Shown here piece by piece: positions 8,100 to 18,700 of a DNA stretch of 64,000 bases. Positions within the stretch are counted from its first letter, which is position 1, and each line of letters starts with the position of its first letter. The notes under the pieces are model-generated. The model was given only the letters and a program-made list of their open reading frames with translations. It did not search any database and had not been told where the DNA came from. The stretch is from Risungbinella massiliensis (GTDB lineage: Bacteria; Bacillota; Bacilli; Thermoactinomycetales; Thermoactinomycetaceae), in NCBI RefSeq assembly GCF_000942395.1, contig NZ_LN812103.1:625394-689393 (forward strand), written 5' to 3'. Made by a program: the position numbers and the translations under genes.

Positions 8100-10481
8100 G
8101 TGGGAAAAAGACCAATTTTGGTGGCAGCAATAGGTGCTGTAATGGGAATTTTATTATCTAGTTGGGGAATAGACCAAACTTGGCTGTTTCTTTTTTTGTT
8201 TGGATTGGTTTTCACCATTGGCGGTATTCTCTTTCTCTTTTGGAAACGAGGCTTGATGCTTACCATTTTTTTGCTTTTTCTTTTTGGCTTTGCCACTTAT
8301 ACGGAGTGGAGGGAGGGAGAGAATCGGACTATTTTACATGAAGGGAAAGGAATTGCGACAGGTCAGGTTATTTCCATACCAGAAAAGGATGGAGATCGGT
8401 TGAAGTTCCGATTTAGAGTACAGAGTTGGGAAGGAATGCTTGGCGAGGAAGAGGTTCCACTCACCATTCGGCTTCGGTCGAAAGAGGAGTGGCAGCAAGC
8501 AGACCAAATCAAACAGTATCAGATGCTTCGACTAATGATCCAGTTACAAGCTCCTGAAGAACCTAGTAACCCAGGAGAATTTGATTATCGCAGTTATTTA
8601 TGGAGACAGGAGATCCATTGGGTAGCTACTGGAGAATGGAGTCAGATAGAGTGGATTAGAGATTCATCTCCGATTGGTAAATCATTAAATCAGATTCGGG
8701 AAAAGCTAGCCAATCGACTTGAGATGATATTCACTCAATCAACGACGGTTGGGTTTTTTCAAACGCTCTTGTTAGGGTTGCGAAATGAGATGGATCCTGA
8801 ATGGGAGGAGACATATAGTGCCTTAGGTTTGGTACATATCTTATCTATCTCAGGATTACATATTAGCTTTTTATTATTTTTATTTTATGAAGGAGCCAAG
8901 CTATTAGGATGTACAAGGGAAAAAGCAGTGTGGATTGCCCTTCTTTTTTTACCTTGTTATCTCTTATTGACAGGGGCAGATGCTCCTGCAATAAGGGCTG
9001 CCATAATGGGGGCTTTCACATTATTAGCGATATGGTGGCGCAAGATTGGAGAAAGTATCTCTTATTTGGCATTTGCTTTACTCCTGTTGCTTGTTTATCA
9101 GCCTTGGCAGATCTATGAAGTAGGATTTCAGCTTACCTTTTTCGTCACTGTGGGATTATTACTCGCAGTTGAACCTCTCTCACATCAAATTCCTCTGCCC
9201 TTTACTCGGCTTCGTATAGCAGTCTCCGTCTCGTTAGTAGCACAAGCGATTTCCTTTCCACTTTTAATTGCACAGTATCACGAGTATAGCCTTTTGTCGG
9301 GAATAGTAAATTTGCTGCTCGTCCCTTATTTTACTTTGTTGCTACCGATCGGGATGGGTTTGTTATTACTTAGCCTTCTATCCTTGGCATTGACCAAATG
9401 GATTGCGAGTGTAATTACATGGAGTTTGGACCTCGTGCAGGAGATAGCTAACTGGATATATCGGTATAAATGGCATCTGTGGACCTTTCCAACACCAGAG
9501 ATCGGTTGGTTTTGTCTTTATTTCATGGTATCTTGGGGAACTTGGTATTGGTGGACGTTTGGATCCATACGTTCTCGATCCCATTTACCTACAACGCTCG
9601 GACTAATTGCTCTCATGGTTCTGGGAATCTGGGCATCCAGAGGAGAGGAGTGGACGAGAGATCATACGAGAATTACATTTTTAGATGTGGGCCAAGGGGA
9701 TGCGATATTGATCCAAACCGAAGAGGGTAAAAATATATTGATAGATGCAGGTGGAACGATTGATTTTGATAAAGAAGAATGGCAAAAACCTCAAAAGTCT
9801 TTTGAAGTAGGAGAGCGGAAGGTAGTACCTACATTGAAGGCATTGGGGGTATCTCGATTAGATATAGTAGTCCTGTCTCATGGAGATGTGGATCATATCG
9901 GAGGACTATTAGCAGTATTCGAACGCTTTCCAGTTGAGCTGGTCTGGCGTAATGCTCATCCAGCCTATAGCTGGCAAGAGCAAAGATTGATGTCGAGTAT
10001 TCAAAAACAGCAAATTCCGATATATACGTTACCAGTAGGACAAACATTTACTATTGGTTCTACTGTGCAGTGGCAAGTGTTACACCCAAGCACGGATCAG
10101 CTTATCGGCAAGCAGCGTCAAACCAATAATGACTCATTGGTTGGTTTGTTGCAAATTTATAAGACACGAGTGTTATTGACAGGAGATATTGAGAAAGAAG
10201 CGGAAGATCGTATTTTATCAAAATATGATCTCCCTACTATAGATGTTTTAAAAGTGGCTCATCATGGAAGCAAGACTTCAACGCAAGCGAAATGGCTAGA
10301 ACAGACGGAGCCGAAAGTAGCAGTTATATCAGTAGGCAAATCGAATCGCTATGGTCACCCTCATGGGGATGTACTTCAACGTCTAACTGAATCGGGAACT
10401 AACATTTATCGCACGGATCAGCGAGGAGCGATCACTGTGCGTATCCACTTGGATCATTATCAGATCGAAACGATAAAATAG
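8100..10481 (+). CDS. comEC: ComEC/Rec2 DNA internalization channel
   Basis: Inner-membrane channel for uptake of single-stranded transforming DNA. The 793 residues have the canonical order: two or three N-terminal membrane spans with a DUF4131 segment, the multi-span Competence domain from about residue 215 (LGLVHILSISGLHI signature), and a C-terminal metallo-beta-lactamase-like domain from about residue 525. That domain carries FLDVGQGDAILI, SHGDVDHIGG and AHHGSKTST, so its nuclease-type metal motif is intact. The start is GTG at 8100 after a weak AGGGGA site. It is 7.7 kb from comEA and followed by a sigma factor gene rather than directly by holA. Confidence 0.94.
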   Translation: MGKRPILVAAIGAVMGILLSSWGIDQTWLFLFLFGLVFTIGGILFLFWKRGLMLTIFLLFLFGFATYTEWREGENRTILHEGKGIATGQVISIPEKDGDRLKFRFRVQSWEGMLGEEEVPLTIRLRSKEEWQQADQIKQYQMLRLMIQLQAPEEPSNPGEFDYRSYLWRQEIHWVATGEWSQIEWIRDSSPIGKSLNQIREKLANRLEMIFTQSTTVGFFQTLLLGLRNEMDPEWEETYSALGLVHILSISGLHISFLLFLFYEGAKLLGCTREKAVWIALLFLPCYLLLTGADAPAIRAAIMGAFTLLAIWWRKIGESISYLAFALLLLLVYQPWQIYEVGFQLTFFVTVGLLLAVEPLSHQIPLPFTRLRIAVSVSLVAQAISFPLLIAQYHEYSLLSGIVNLLLVPYFTLLLPIGMGLLLLSLLSLALTKWIASVITWSLDLVQEIANWIYRYKWHLWTFPTPEIGWFCLYFMVSWGTWYWWTFGSIRSRSHLPTTLGLIALMVLGIWASRGEEWTRDHTRITFLDVGQGDAILIQTEEGKNILIDAGGTIDFDKEEWQKPQKSFEVGERKVVPTLKALGVSRLDIVVLSHGDVDHIGGLLAVFERFPVELVWRNAHPAYSWQEQRLMSSIQKQQIPIYTLPVGQTFTIGSTVQWQVLHPSTDQLIGKQRQTNNDSLVGLLQIYKTRVLLTGDIEKEAEDRILSKYDLPTIDVLKVAHHGSKTSTQAKWLEQTEPKVAVISVGKSNRYGHPHGDVLQRLTESGTNIYRTDQRGAITVRIHLDHYQIETIK

Positions 10482-10567
10482 AGGATATAGAGTGAACTGT
10501 TTTCTACTAGCGAAGGAAACATTCTTTCGGCATAATACAAAGGGAAGATGGGATTAGGGAGGATAAA

Positions 10568-11143
10568 TTGGACGAGCAGATTGTAAGGCTTGCACGCAAG
10601 GGGGACAAGGCCGCCTTACGCCAAATATTGCGTGCACTAGAGACGCCTTTATACCAGACGGCCTATTATTTAACAGGAAATGAGCAGGATGCCATGGACG
10701 CTACACAGGAGGCTCTCTGGAAAATCTATCGCAGTTTTACAAGTTTTCGAGGAGATGCTTCGGTTCGGACATGGGCACAAAAAATCGTTACCCATACATG
10801 TTGGGATTTTTTACGAAAAAAGCGAAAAGAGCGAGAATGGACCTCTTCTTTACCAGAACATGAGATAAGTACCAATTCTTATGAAGAACAGGCTAGCATT
10901 TCGTTTGACATACGACAAGCAATTCAGCTGTTACCTCCCCAACAACGAACTGCCTTAACTCTCAAATACATACACGATTACGAACTACACTACATAGCAG
11001 AGATTATGGAGATGCCTATTAATACGGTGAAGTCACATCTTTATCGTGCTAGGCAACAACTCCAGAAGATACTAGCCAATTATCGTGAGGGGAGGGATGC
11101 AACTTGGATCGAAGAGACCAAAACTGGTTCCGACGAGAATTAG
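10568..11143 (+). CDS. ECF-type RNA polymerase sigma factor
   Basis: Sigma-70 family factor of 191 residues. Region 2 covers about residues 15-85 (YQTAYYLTGNEQDAMDATQEA, ending in a TWAQKIVTHTCWDFLRKK block) and region 4 covers 115-170 (LPPQQRTALTLKYIHDY and the helix-turn-helix MEMPINTVKSHLYRARQQL). The start is TTG at 10568, preceded by AGGGAGGA. It overlaps the next gene, a single-span membrane protein with anti-sigma layout, by 40 nt. This implies a co-translated sigma/anti-sigma pair responding to an envelope or extracellular signal. The target regulon is unknown. Confidence 0.88.
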   Translation: MDEQIVRLARKGDKAALRQILRALETPLYQTAYYLTGNEQDAMDATQEALWKIYRSFTSFRGDASVRTWAQKIVTHTCWDFLRKKRKEREWTSSLPEHEISTNSYEEQASISFDIRQAIQLLPPQQRTALTLKYIHDYELHYIAEIMEMPINTVKSHLYRARQQLQKILANYREGRDATWIEETKTGSDEN

Positions 11144-11730
11144 AGTTTGACGATACAGTAGAAGAGGAACTAGCATGGCAAGGAAGCGAAGATCTCATGC
11201 TAGAAATCGATCAAGCTCTAAAGAGCCTACCAAAAGTAACACCGCCACATTCCATTACGGATCAAATGTGGGACCAACTTTTATCAGAAGAAATAGAGTC
11301 TAAGCCAAAATGGAAGCGCAAACCCTGGATCTGGTTAAGTGGTGTGGCAGCTATTATTTCCTTTTCTTGGTTAGCAGGCTACCTATTTTGGGAACAACCA
11401 ACCGAATCGTATCAATTAGACCAAGCCACCATGTCAGGTGCTTCTGAATCTGTCTCACAAAAGACGGTCCAACCGCTTTCTGCTCTTTCTCCTGATGGTG
11501 AGCATCTGGCAACGTGGGAAGAAAATAAATTACATGTTCGAGATCTAAAAGGAAATGTGCTCTTTACTAGTGACGAACATCCCCAATTGATGGAGGTTCA
11601 ACAATTAGTTTGGAAGGATAATGACAGTGTGGAAGTGGAAGGAGTAGAATCTTCCTCCAATAGTAGTGAAAGTAGTAAACGTACTGGGCTAAAGAGGATC
11701 TTGATCGAGATACCGATATTGAGGAGATAG
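11104..11730 (+). CDS. Probable anti-sigma factor, single-pass membrane protein
   Basis: A 208-residue protein with an acidic cytoplasmic N-terminus (residues 1-75), one transmembrane span (about 80-97, WIWLSGVAAIISFSWLAGYLF) and an extracytoplasmic tail ending in a Ser-rich stretch. It carries no obvious zinc-binding HxxxCxxC motif, so the anti-sigma call rests on topology and on the 40-nt overlap with the sigma gene. The start is TTG at 11104 after GGGGAGGG. The tail contains a WD-like phrase (LSPDGEHLATWEENKLHVRD), suggesting a small beta-sheet sensor. It ends 7 nt before holA. Confidence 0.65.
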   Translation: MDRRDQNWFRRELEFDDTVEEELAWQGSEDLMLEIDQALKSLPKVTPPHSITDQMWDQLLSEEIESKPKWKRKPWIWLSGVAAIISFSWLAGYLFWEQPTESYQLDQATMSGASESVSQKTVQPLSALSPDGEHLATWEENKLHVRDLKGNVLFTSDEHPQLMEVQQLVWKDNDSVEVEGVESSSNSSESSKRTGLKRILIEIPILRR

Positions 11731-11737
11731 AAATTAC

Positions 11738-12742
11738 ATGTTACATGATGTAATAGCAGATTGGAAAAAAGGCAAACGACCGCCTGTTCTCTTTTTTTAT
11801 GGAACAGAGATGTTTCAGATGGATCAGGCAATAGAGTATCTAAGAGAAGAATTAACAAACAAGGGTTGGGAAGTCACTTCTTTTGATTTAGAGGAGACTT
11901 CCGTACAACAACTCATCATGGAAGCCGATTCTTCCTCTCTTTTCTCGGAGCAAAAAATGATGATTGGGCGCAATGCTAATTTCTTGACTAGTCAGCGAAG
12001 TAAACATGCTGCTATACATGAACCAGAGGCACTCATCACATATTTAGCAGATCCGAATCCAGATTATCTTGTAGTATTTACAGTAGTGACAGATAAGCTA
12101 GATAAGCGCAAAAAAGTAGTGAAAGAGTTGGAGAAAAAAGCACAAGTCTATCGTTTTGATCCGTTGAAAGGGACTCAATTAGCTCAGTGGACCTTTCAAC
12201 GTTTTCAACAATATGAAGCCAACATTGAGAAAAAAGCTCTCATACGATTTGTCGATCTAGTAGGTACTGATTTACGAATGTTAGATACAGAATGTCAAAA
12301 AGTAGCTACCTATGCTCAAGGAAGCGAAATTACAGTGGAGATAGTAGAGGAACTAGTGCCAAGGACTTTGGAGCAAAACGTGTTTCAATTGACAGAGCAT
12401 ATTGCCAAGCAGAATCAAGCAGCAGCAATTCGGATTTGGGAAGACCTTATGTATCAAAAAGAGGAACCGATCAAGATTTTAGCATTGATCACGAGACAAA
12501 TCCGGTTACTTTTGCAGGTAAAACTTTTTTCTAAAAAAGGGTGGAATGAAAAAGAAATTGCCAAAGAGTTGCGTATGCACCCTTACCCCATAAAATTGGC
12601 TTATCAACAAGGGCTTCGTTATCAAGAAAGTCAACTTAAGCGCTCCTTGCAAGCGGCAATCAATACAGAAAGTGAGATCAAAGAGGGGAAAATAGGCCGT
12701 CAAATCGGAGTGGAACGCCTTATGCTACAGTTGTTTGATTAG
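11738..12742 (+). CDS. holA: DNA polymerase III delta subunit
   Basis: Clamp-loader subunit that opens the beta sliding clamp. The 334 residues show the N-terminal P-loop-like AAA+ fold without Walker A (PVLFFYGTEMFQMDQAI), the clamp-opening region SLFSEQKMMIGRNANFLT, and the C-terminal alpha-helical collar (EEPIKILALITRQIRLLLQVK). ATG at 11738. In Bacillus it is followed by rpsT; here rpsT is 17.4 kb downstream and on the opposite strand. Confidence 0.92.
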   Translation: MLHDVIADWKKGKRPPVLFFYGTEMFQMDQAIEYLREELTNKGWEVTSFDLEETSVQQLIMEADSSSLFSEQKMMIGRNANFLTSQRSKHAAIHEPEALITYLADPNPDYLVVFTVVTDKLDKRKKVVKELEKKAQVYRFDPLKGTQLAQWTFQRFQQYEANIEKKALIRFVDLVGTDLRMLDTECQKVATYAQGSEITVEIVEELVPRTLEQNVFQLTEHIAKQNQAAAIRIWEDLMYQKEEPIKILALITRQIRLLLQVKLFSKKGWNEKEIAKELRMHPYPIKLAYQQGLRYQESQLKRSLQAAINTESEIKEGKIGRQIGVERLMLQLFD

Positions 12743-12915
12743 GAAAGGATCGAATTTCCTATGGTACAATAGCGGAAAGTGCTTTCAATCTCACTTTGTA
12801 TGGCAATAAGAAAGTTAAGTATGGATCTTCGAGGTTTCATAGGCTACCAACCATCAGGGAAGATGAACATTACCTTCACTGATGAACGATTCACTTTATT
12901 GGAAAGGGGTCACTT

Positions 12916-13506
12916 ATGGTGACGGAAGGAAAATTACGCGCACTGCGAAAAACGCAATTTCTGATGCAAAATATTACATATCTATTATATGGAGCTTTAC
13001 TTGCACTGTTAATTCTAGTCGGTGCAAGTGGGCCAATAGTATATGGTGTACTTGCACTTCTTTTACTCATTTCCCCCCTAACTATTTGGTTTTTTAAGAA
13101 AACACATCCTATCTATGTACTTGTGCCTAGTTTGCGAGAGTTAGAGTCGTATGAAAAAGAGAAACTCCAAGGGGCATGGCAGAAATTTTACAGTGGATCG
13201 TCCTTATTACAAGTAGCAATCAGTCTCTTTTTTGTGGTACAGGTAATCATACGAGATCCACAACGACCTTTTGTTGATGGACTACCGATTGCCTATTTTA
13301 TTGTAGTCTGCATGGCATTTCTACTACTAGCTAACTGGAATGATTGGTCCAATGCAGCTCGTATTGATCAAAAAACGACAGAACAACTTCAGAGTTTTAC
13401 GGATGATCGTTTCTTGATGACCGTAATCTTTGGAGGAGTGGCACTAGTTATGACAGGACTAGGTTGGATTGTGATCAACGTCATGACTTCGATTACTCCT
13501 GTTTAG
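12916..13506 (+). CDS. Membrane protein of unknown function
   Basis: I do not recognise this 196-residue protein. It has four clear hydrophobic segments: two in residues 20-62, one at about 93-110 and one at about 123-145, plus a C-terminal span at about 168-190. A charged cytoplasmic loop (SLRELESYEKEKLQGAWQKFY) lies between the pairs. The ATG follows AAAGGGG. It has its own downstream terminator and precedes a two-component system transcribed the same way, so it could be part of that signalling unit, but nothing in the sequence proves it. Confidence 0.7.
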   Translation: MVTEGKLRALRKTQFLMQNITYLLYGALLALLILVGASGPIVYGVLALLLLISPLTIWFFKKTHPIYVLVPSLRELESYEKEKLQGAWQKFYSGSSLLQVAISLFFVVQVIIRDPQRPFVDGLPIAYFIVVCMAFLLLANWNDWSNAARIDQKTTEQLQSFTDDRFLMTVIFGGVALVMTGLGWIVINVMTSITPV

Positions 13507-13528
13507 AGGAAGAAACGTTTTAGTTTGG

Positions 13529-13563
13529 AATAGGCGATTTCTATATCGGAAGTCGCCTATTTC
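13529..13563 (+). terminator. Terminator between membrane protein and histidine kinase
   Basis: AATAGGCGATTTC and GGAAGTCGCCTATTT form a long stem around a short loop. Confidence 0.7.
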
Positions 13564-13614
13564 ATATCATCATAAATAATATTTGAATAATTAGAAATTA
13601 GGTGAAGTTATAAA

Positions 13615-14820
13615 TTGAGGGAAAAACCAATGCAGCTAGTACGAAACTATTGGTACCATATTGCATTATTGTTATTTCGCTTGTTTACGATGGAATTGAT
13701 GATCGCTTTTTATCTAACTATGGCAACAACAGAATTAGAAGTGTTTGGGATCAAGGCAATCATGATTGCGTTGGGACTCTTAAACCTGTATTTTATAAGG
13801 CCATCCCGAATATGGGGTATTGGAAGTTTTGTTACCGAGATTTTCCTTATCATACCTTTAGCTGTTATGTTCCCGCACAGTTCTGATAATTTTCACCTTC
13901 TGATGGGACTTATTGGGTTTCAGTTTTTTTATCATCGTCCCGAACGATTAACTATTTATATCTATCTAGTTCCTCTAGTACTTTCACAATGTTATTTCAT
14001 TGGAAATGATATTCTCACTCACGAATTTTCCTTATTATCTTACATGATTAATGCTAGCTTTATTTTATTTGCTTCCTTAATGGGGTATCTTCTTCGATCT
14101 CATCAGATTGCGAGGATAGAAGTCCGTAATTTATATGAACAGTTAAAGGAATCTCATCAAAATTTGGAACTCTATGCTTTGGAGGTTGAGAAGATCGCAA
14201 CACAAAACGAGCGAGTTCGAATTGCGCGTGAGATCCATGATGCAGTTGGTCATTATATGACTGCTTTGATTTTACAGTTGCAAATAGCAAGGAAGATGCA
14301 ACAGACTCATCTGGAAAAAAGTGAGCAGTTTCTTCGCTCTTCAGAAGAATTAGCCAGGACTGCGCTTCAGGAGATTCGCCTTTCTGTTCAGACATTAAAA
14401 GAAGGCGAAGTAGAATCGGTTTCATTTAGCGAACTTTTACAAAAAATAGTTACAGATTTCAATGAGTGGTCGGAGACAAAATATTTTCTTCAAATAAAAG
14501 GGGAGGAGCCAAAAAACTTCTTAAATAAATGGAAAATGAATTTGTATCGAATTGTGCAAGAGGGAATTACCAATGCTAATAAGCATGGCAAAGCAACAGA
14601 GATTAATGTAGAACTTTCCTATAAAAAAGATGTTGTTCAGTTGGTTGTGTCAGATAATGGGGTTGGACAAACATTGATTCAACCTGGGTTTGGTTTATCA
14701 CAGATTGAAGCGAGAGTGAAGGAAATGAATGGGGGAATAAAAATTGATAGCAAAATAGGAGAAGGATTCCGATTAGCACTTCAAATCCCATATTCAACTA
14801 CCAACAGTTCACAGGAGTGA
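13615..14820 (+). CDS. Sensor histidine kinase, HisKA_3 (LiaS/DesK-like)
   Basis: A 401-residue sensor with about six membrane segments in residues 15-162 and no extracellular domain, then a coiled-coil linker (170-200). The dimerisation/phosphoacceptor motif REIHDAVGHYM puts the phosphorylated histidine at about residue 208. The ATPase domain starts near residue 300 (RIVQEGITNANKHGKA N-box; VSDNGVG; GFGLSQIEARV). The membrane-embedded sensor suggests detection of a membrane or lipid state, as in DesK. The start is TTG at 13615 with AGGTGA upstream; ATG at 13630 is an alternative. It lies 5 nt before its response regulator. Confidence 0.85.
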   Translation: MREKPMQLVRNYWYHIALLLFRLFTMELMIAFYLTMATTELEVFGIKAIMIALGLLNLYFIRPSRIWGIGSFVTEIFLIIPLAVMFPHSSDNFHLLMGLIGFQFFYHRPERLTIYIYLVPLVLSQCYFIGNDILTHEFSLLSYMINASFILFASLMGYLLRSHQIARIEVRNLYEQLKESHQNLELYALEVEKIATQNERVRIAREIHDAVGHYMTALILQLQIARKMQQTHLEKSEQFLRSSEELARTALQEIRLSVQTLKEGEVESVSFSELLQKIVTDFNEWSETKYFLQIKGEEPKNFLNKWKMNLYRIVQEGITNANKHGKATEINVELSYKKDVVQLVVSDNGVGQTLIQPGFGLSQIEARVKEMNGGIKIDSKIGEGFRLALQIPYSTTNSSQE

Positions 14821-14825
14821 TCATG

Positions 14826-15500
14826 ATGTGGAAACTGCTCATTGCCGATGACCAAACCCTAATGCGAGAAGGTTTAAAGACGTTACTAGAATTAGAAACA
14901 AACTTTACGGTAGTGGCAACAGCGAGCAATGGAGAAGAAGCATACCGGAAAACGAAAGAATATCAGCCGGATGTGATCTTGATGGATATCCGTATGCCAA
15001 CCGTAGATGGGGTTGAAGGGACTAAGCGGATTACCAGAGATTTCCCAGATACAAAGGTTTTGGTTCTCACCACCTTCAATGATCAAGAGTATATTCTTGC
15101 TGCTCTCGAAAGTGGCGCGAGAGGATATCTATTGAAAGACTTACCAATCGAAGCGATGGCAAAAGCGATTGAGACCGTAGCACATGGTGGAGTAGTGATG
15201 CTACCACAAGTAACAGGTCAGATTTTACCCCATCTAATGAAACAATCCCACGAACAAGCAATAGAAGATCAGCGAATCACGCAATTGACTGGGCGTGAAA
15301 AAGAGATTCTATCTTATATAGGAAGTGGATTTAATAATCGAGAGATTTCAGAAAGTCTGTTTTTATCTGAAGGAACGGTAAAAAACTATGTCACTCAAAT
15401 TATGTCTAAGTTAGAACTACGTGATCGTACCCAAACTGCCATTTTTGCAGTAAGGCATGGGTATTATCATGGTGATTCATTTCCAAAAGGCAGTGTATGA
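14826..15500 (+). CDS. NarL/LuxR-family response regulator
   Basis: Receiver domain in residues 1-120 with the acidic pair D8-D9, phosphoacceptor D54 (VILMDIRMP), switch Thr in VLTTFND and Lys in YLLKDLP. A LuxR-type helix-turn-helix follows at about 155-215 (LTGREKEILSYIGSGFNNREIS and EGTVKNYVTQIM). The ATG at 14826 is 8 nt after CAGGAG; the upstream GTG and ATG are less well placed. It pairs with the kinase immediately upstream. The regulated promoters are not evident. Confidence 0.9.
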   Translation: MWKLLIADDQTLMREGLKTLLELETNFTVVATASNGEEAYRKTKEYQPDVILMDIRMPTVDGVEGTKRITRDFPDTKVLVLTTFNDQEYILAALESGARGYLLKDLPIEAMAKAIETVAHGGVVMLPQVTGQILPHLMKQSHEQAIEDQRITQLTGREKEILSYIGSGFNNREISESLFLSEGTVKNYVTQIMSKLELRDRTQTAIFAVRHGYYHGDSFPKGSV

Positions 15501-15552
15501 GATAGAGAAAAATTATAATAAAAAGAAGAGTTTATCTAACTTTGTTAGAATA

Positions 15553-15690
15553 GAGCATATTACATAATGAACATTAACCAGAATTTTTCACCTTTGGAGA
15601 CCGATAGTGGCGTAGGGAGCCGGAGCAGATGAAAATAAGAAAACCGATGAGTTTTTACGAATAATTAGGATTATGCAACAACCCGCAAAT
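15553..15690 (-). repeat. Dispersed 135-bp repeat family 1, divergent copy A
   Basis: Read on the minus strand it follows the same order as the copies at 23129 and 29445: TTGTTGCATAATCC, CGGTTTTC, TGCTCCGGCTCCCTA, then AAAGGTGAAAAATTCTGG and a right end resembling ATTATGTAATATGCTCT. It is the most diverged copy and lies in the gap just upstream of the helicase-PLD gene. Confidence 0.6.
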
Positions 15691-15727
15691 AGTATTAATG
15701 AACTCATAAACATGGTGAGGTACACAA

Positions 15728-18700
15728 ATGAATATAACGGATATATTAGACTATTTTTGCGAATACGAGGCAAATGAACGATTTATGCAGAGTTCGTTGA
15801 AAAATACGCAAGGTAGTGATTTTGATCTAGCTCTATTAGAAGATGTGAGAAAAATAGAAAGAGCACTGTTACTAAAAAAGAGTATGAAACTAAATAGTTT
15901 TATCAGATCAAAAAGAAAAGGAAATTTTATAAAAGTTCTAGATGAGAGTAAATTAAATAGACAGATTGAACAGTCTTTACAGGAGAAGAATAAACAGTTT
16001 CTTCAGGAATTACTTATCATCAAGGGGGATAGAACTCGAACAGAATTTGATGAGCTACTAAGTAGTTTGATTGAACAAGAGGAGATTATTCTTTGTTATC
16101 CGTTCCTTGAAAAAGGAAAGCAAAAGCAACCGATTTTCACGTTTCGAGCTAAGATCGAGGGAGATAGGTTACTTGTAACCGATTTCTATTTGAATAAAAA
16201 TAGTCTGTTCATTCTGATCGCAGAGACAACAAACAATAATATCGAAGAAGTGGAAGATCTCTATGAATTAGAAATCAAACAGTTTTATGAAAGGGTCGAG
16301 AATTTAGAAGGACAAAATAGCTTACATGAGATTATTTCGCTAATTGATAGTATCTTTCATCAAATTTTTAATAGAAAAAGAGCTATTTCTACATTTGTAG
16401 AATATCAAGGTTGGGTGAAAGTTGAAAAGGTATTTCTTACAATCGAGGAACTAGATGAAATAAACGAACCTAGTTTTCGACAAGAAATTAAACTGGTGAA
16501 AGAGAAGCTTCAGAAGAGTATAACACCAGCTTTGCTTCAAAAGTATCTTTACAGAAATGAGAATCAGGTACATTATCGTTCTACACCAAATGATCTTCAT
16601 TTTCATTATGGTAGCTATACCGATGCTTATCCGATTAATAGAAAGCAATGGGATGTTGTTGGAAATGTAGAAAAAGTTGACCTACTTTCTGTTAACGGGC
16701 CTCCTGGCACTGGTAAAACTACTTTGCTAAAAGAAATTATTGCAGATCAACTGGTGAAAAAGACTAAGGATCTTATTTCTATTTGGGATGAAAAATGGGA
16801 TCTGATAAACAAAGGAACAAAGCGTCAAATCTTTCAATCTCCATTAGGTGGGGAAAATTTACATTCTATTATTATAACTAGTACCAACAATAAAGCAGTT
16901 GATAATATCGGAAAAGAATTACTGGAAGAAATTCCTTATTTAAATAAATATATAAAGCATAATTTACAGATCGAGGCTGGATTTCGAGGACTGCTTTGTG
17001 CAAGGCTTGGAAAAAAAGAAAATGTAGATTTTTTTAAGAATCGGATGGTACGCCTCTTAATAGAGGAATTGAAGAAAGATGAAGAACAAGTAAAAGAAGA
17101 TTTTCTTGATGAATTTAAGGACACGTATCAAAAGTTAGAGGACATGGAAAATAGAATTAGAGAGTATAAACGTCAACGAGAATTGCTTACTAAGAGTCAA
17201 GATATTACAGATATATCAAATGTTGATATAGATTATCTGTATGAAAGCATGAATTCGCTGTTAGAAGAGTTAAAAATCAAGAAAGAAAAAACTTTAGCAG
17301 AAAGAATTACGATTGAAAATGACAGGAACAAACTAAGTCAACAAATGAAGAGTGTTTCTAGAGAAAATGACGTTATCTTAACCAAGATAGAGGAAAGAGA
17401 AAAAGATCAAAAAGAGCTTTATCTAGCACTAGACCAATTTGACAAAGGTAAAAAGTTTTCTTTTTTATCTTTTTTCTCCTCAAAACACAAAGAATTTTAT
17501 CAAAAATACCCAACTAAACGTTATATAGAAGATAAGATTGATTTCGTTAATAAAGAACTAACAATAATGACACAGAAACTTACTCAGTTCCATGAACAAA
17601 AATGTTCTTTGGAAAAGAAACAAGAAGAGAATGATCAAATACTTTTGGACACAATCAATGAGCTTCATCACATTCAAAAGCAAGAAGAACTTCTGTGTAA
17701 CAAGTATGATATTACACAGTCGTTACTTAAATGTAAAAATGAGTTAGAACAAGATTTAGAGTGCAGTATTGAAGATGGTATTGGAATCTATCAACTAGTA
17801 AACTCACCAGTAATTTTACGGCTAAGAAAAAAGTTATTTGATCTGTCGTTGGTAATTCACGAAGAATATATAAAAAAGCACAAAGAAGTTATCATTGCCA
17901 ACTTAGAAAAAATAGTGGAAGGGAATCGATGGTTTTCCTCTTTTTACGATCCAAAACAACAGTTTAAAGACGATTTTACAATGGGGTTAAAAGGATTGTG
18001 GGAAACATTATTCATGTGTTTTCCTGTTGTTTCTACCACATTGCATTCGTTCCACTCCAATAATTTTCAGATGGTGGAAGGTTTATTTGATGTGATCTTA
18101 GTAGATGAGGCGGGACAAATTCTCCCACATTATTTAGTAGGTCCATTGTATCGGGCAAGAAAAGCAGTCGTTGTTGGAGATGTTTATCAACTAGAACCAA
18201 TAAGGTTACAAAGGAACAGCTTGATTGAAAAGTATGATCAATTTGATGTAGATACCCAAGAATTACTATGTATTGAGAAAAATAGCGTGCAGAGCTATTC
18301 AGATGATCGTTCTGATCTATTTGATAAGCTAGAGGATAAGAAAATTGGAATTATCTTAGAAGAACATAGGAGATGTGAGGAGAGTATAGCTCATTTTTCC
18401 AATAAATATGTATACAATAGTAAGCTTCAAGTGGTGAAAAAAGATAATCACCAGAAGTTGTTTGGGCGAAATTTAGTTGCTTTTGATGTGAGAGGACCTC
18501 AAAGCAACGAAAATACGAATGAAATGGAAGTAATCATCTGTAAAAAATTAATTGATCGATATATCCAAGTTTATGGTGAAGCTTACAAAAAAGACATCGC
18601 CATTATTACCCCATTCAAGAATCAAGCAGAAAGGTTAAAACAGGCGATAAAAGGGGTGGATATTGGAACAGTTCATACCTTTCAAGGGCAAGAAAAGAAA

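Noticed and set aside
14060-14425. Antisense open frame within the histidine kinase gene
   Set aside because: No ribosome site or recognisable protein; lies fully within the kinase coding region.
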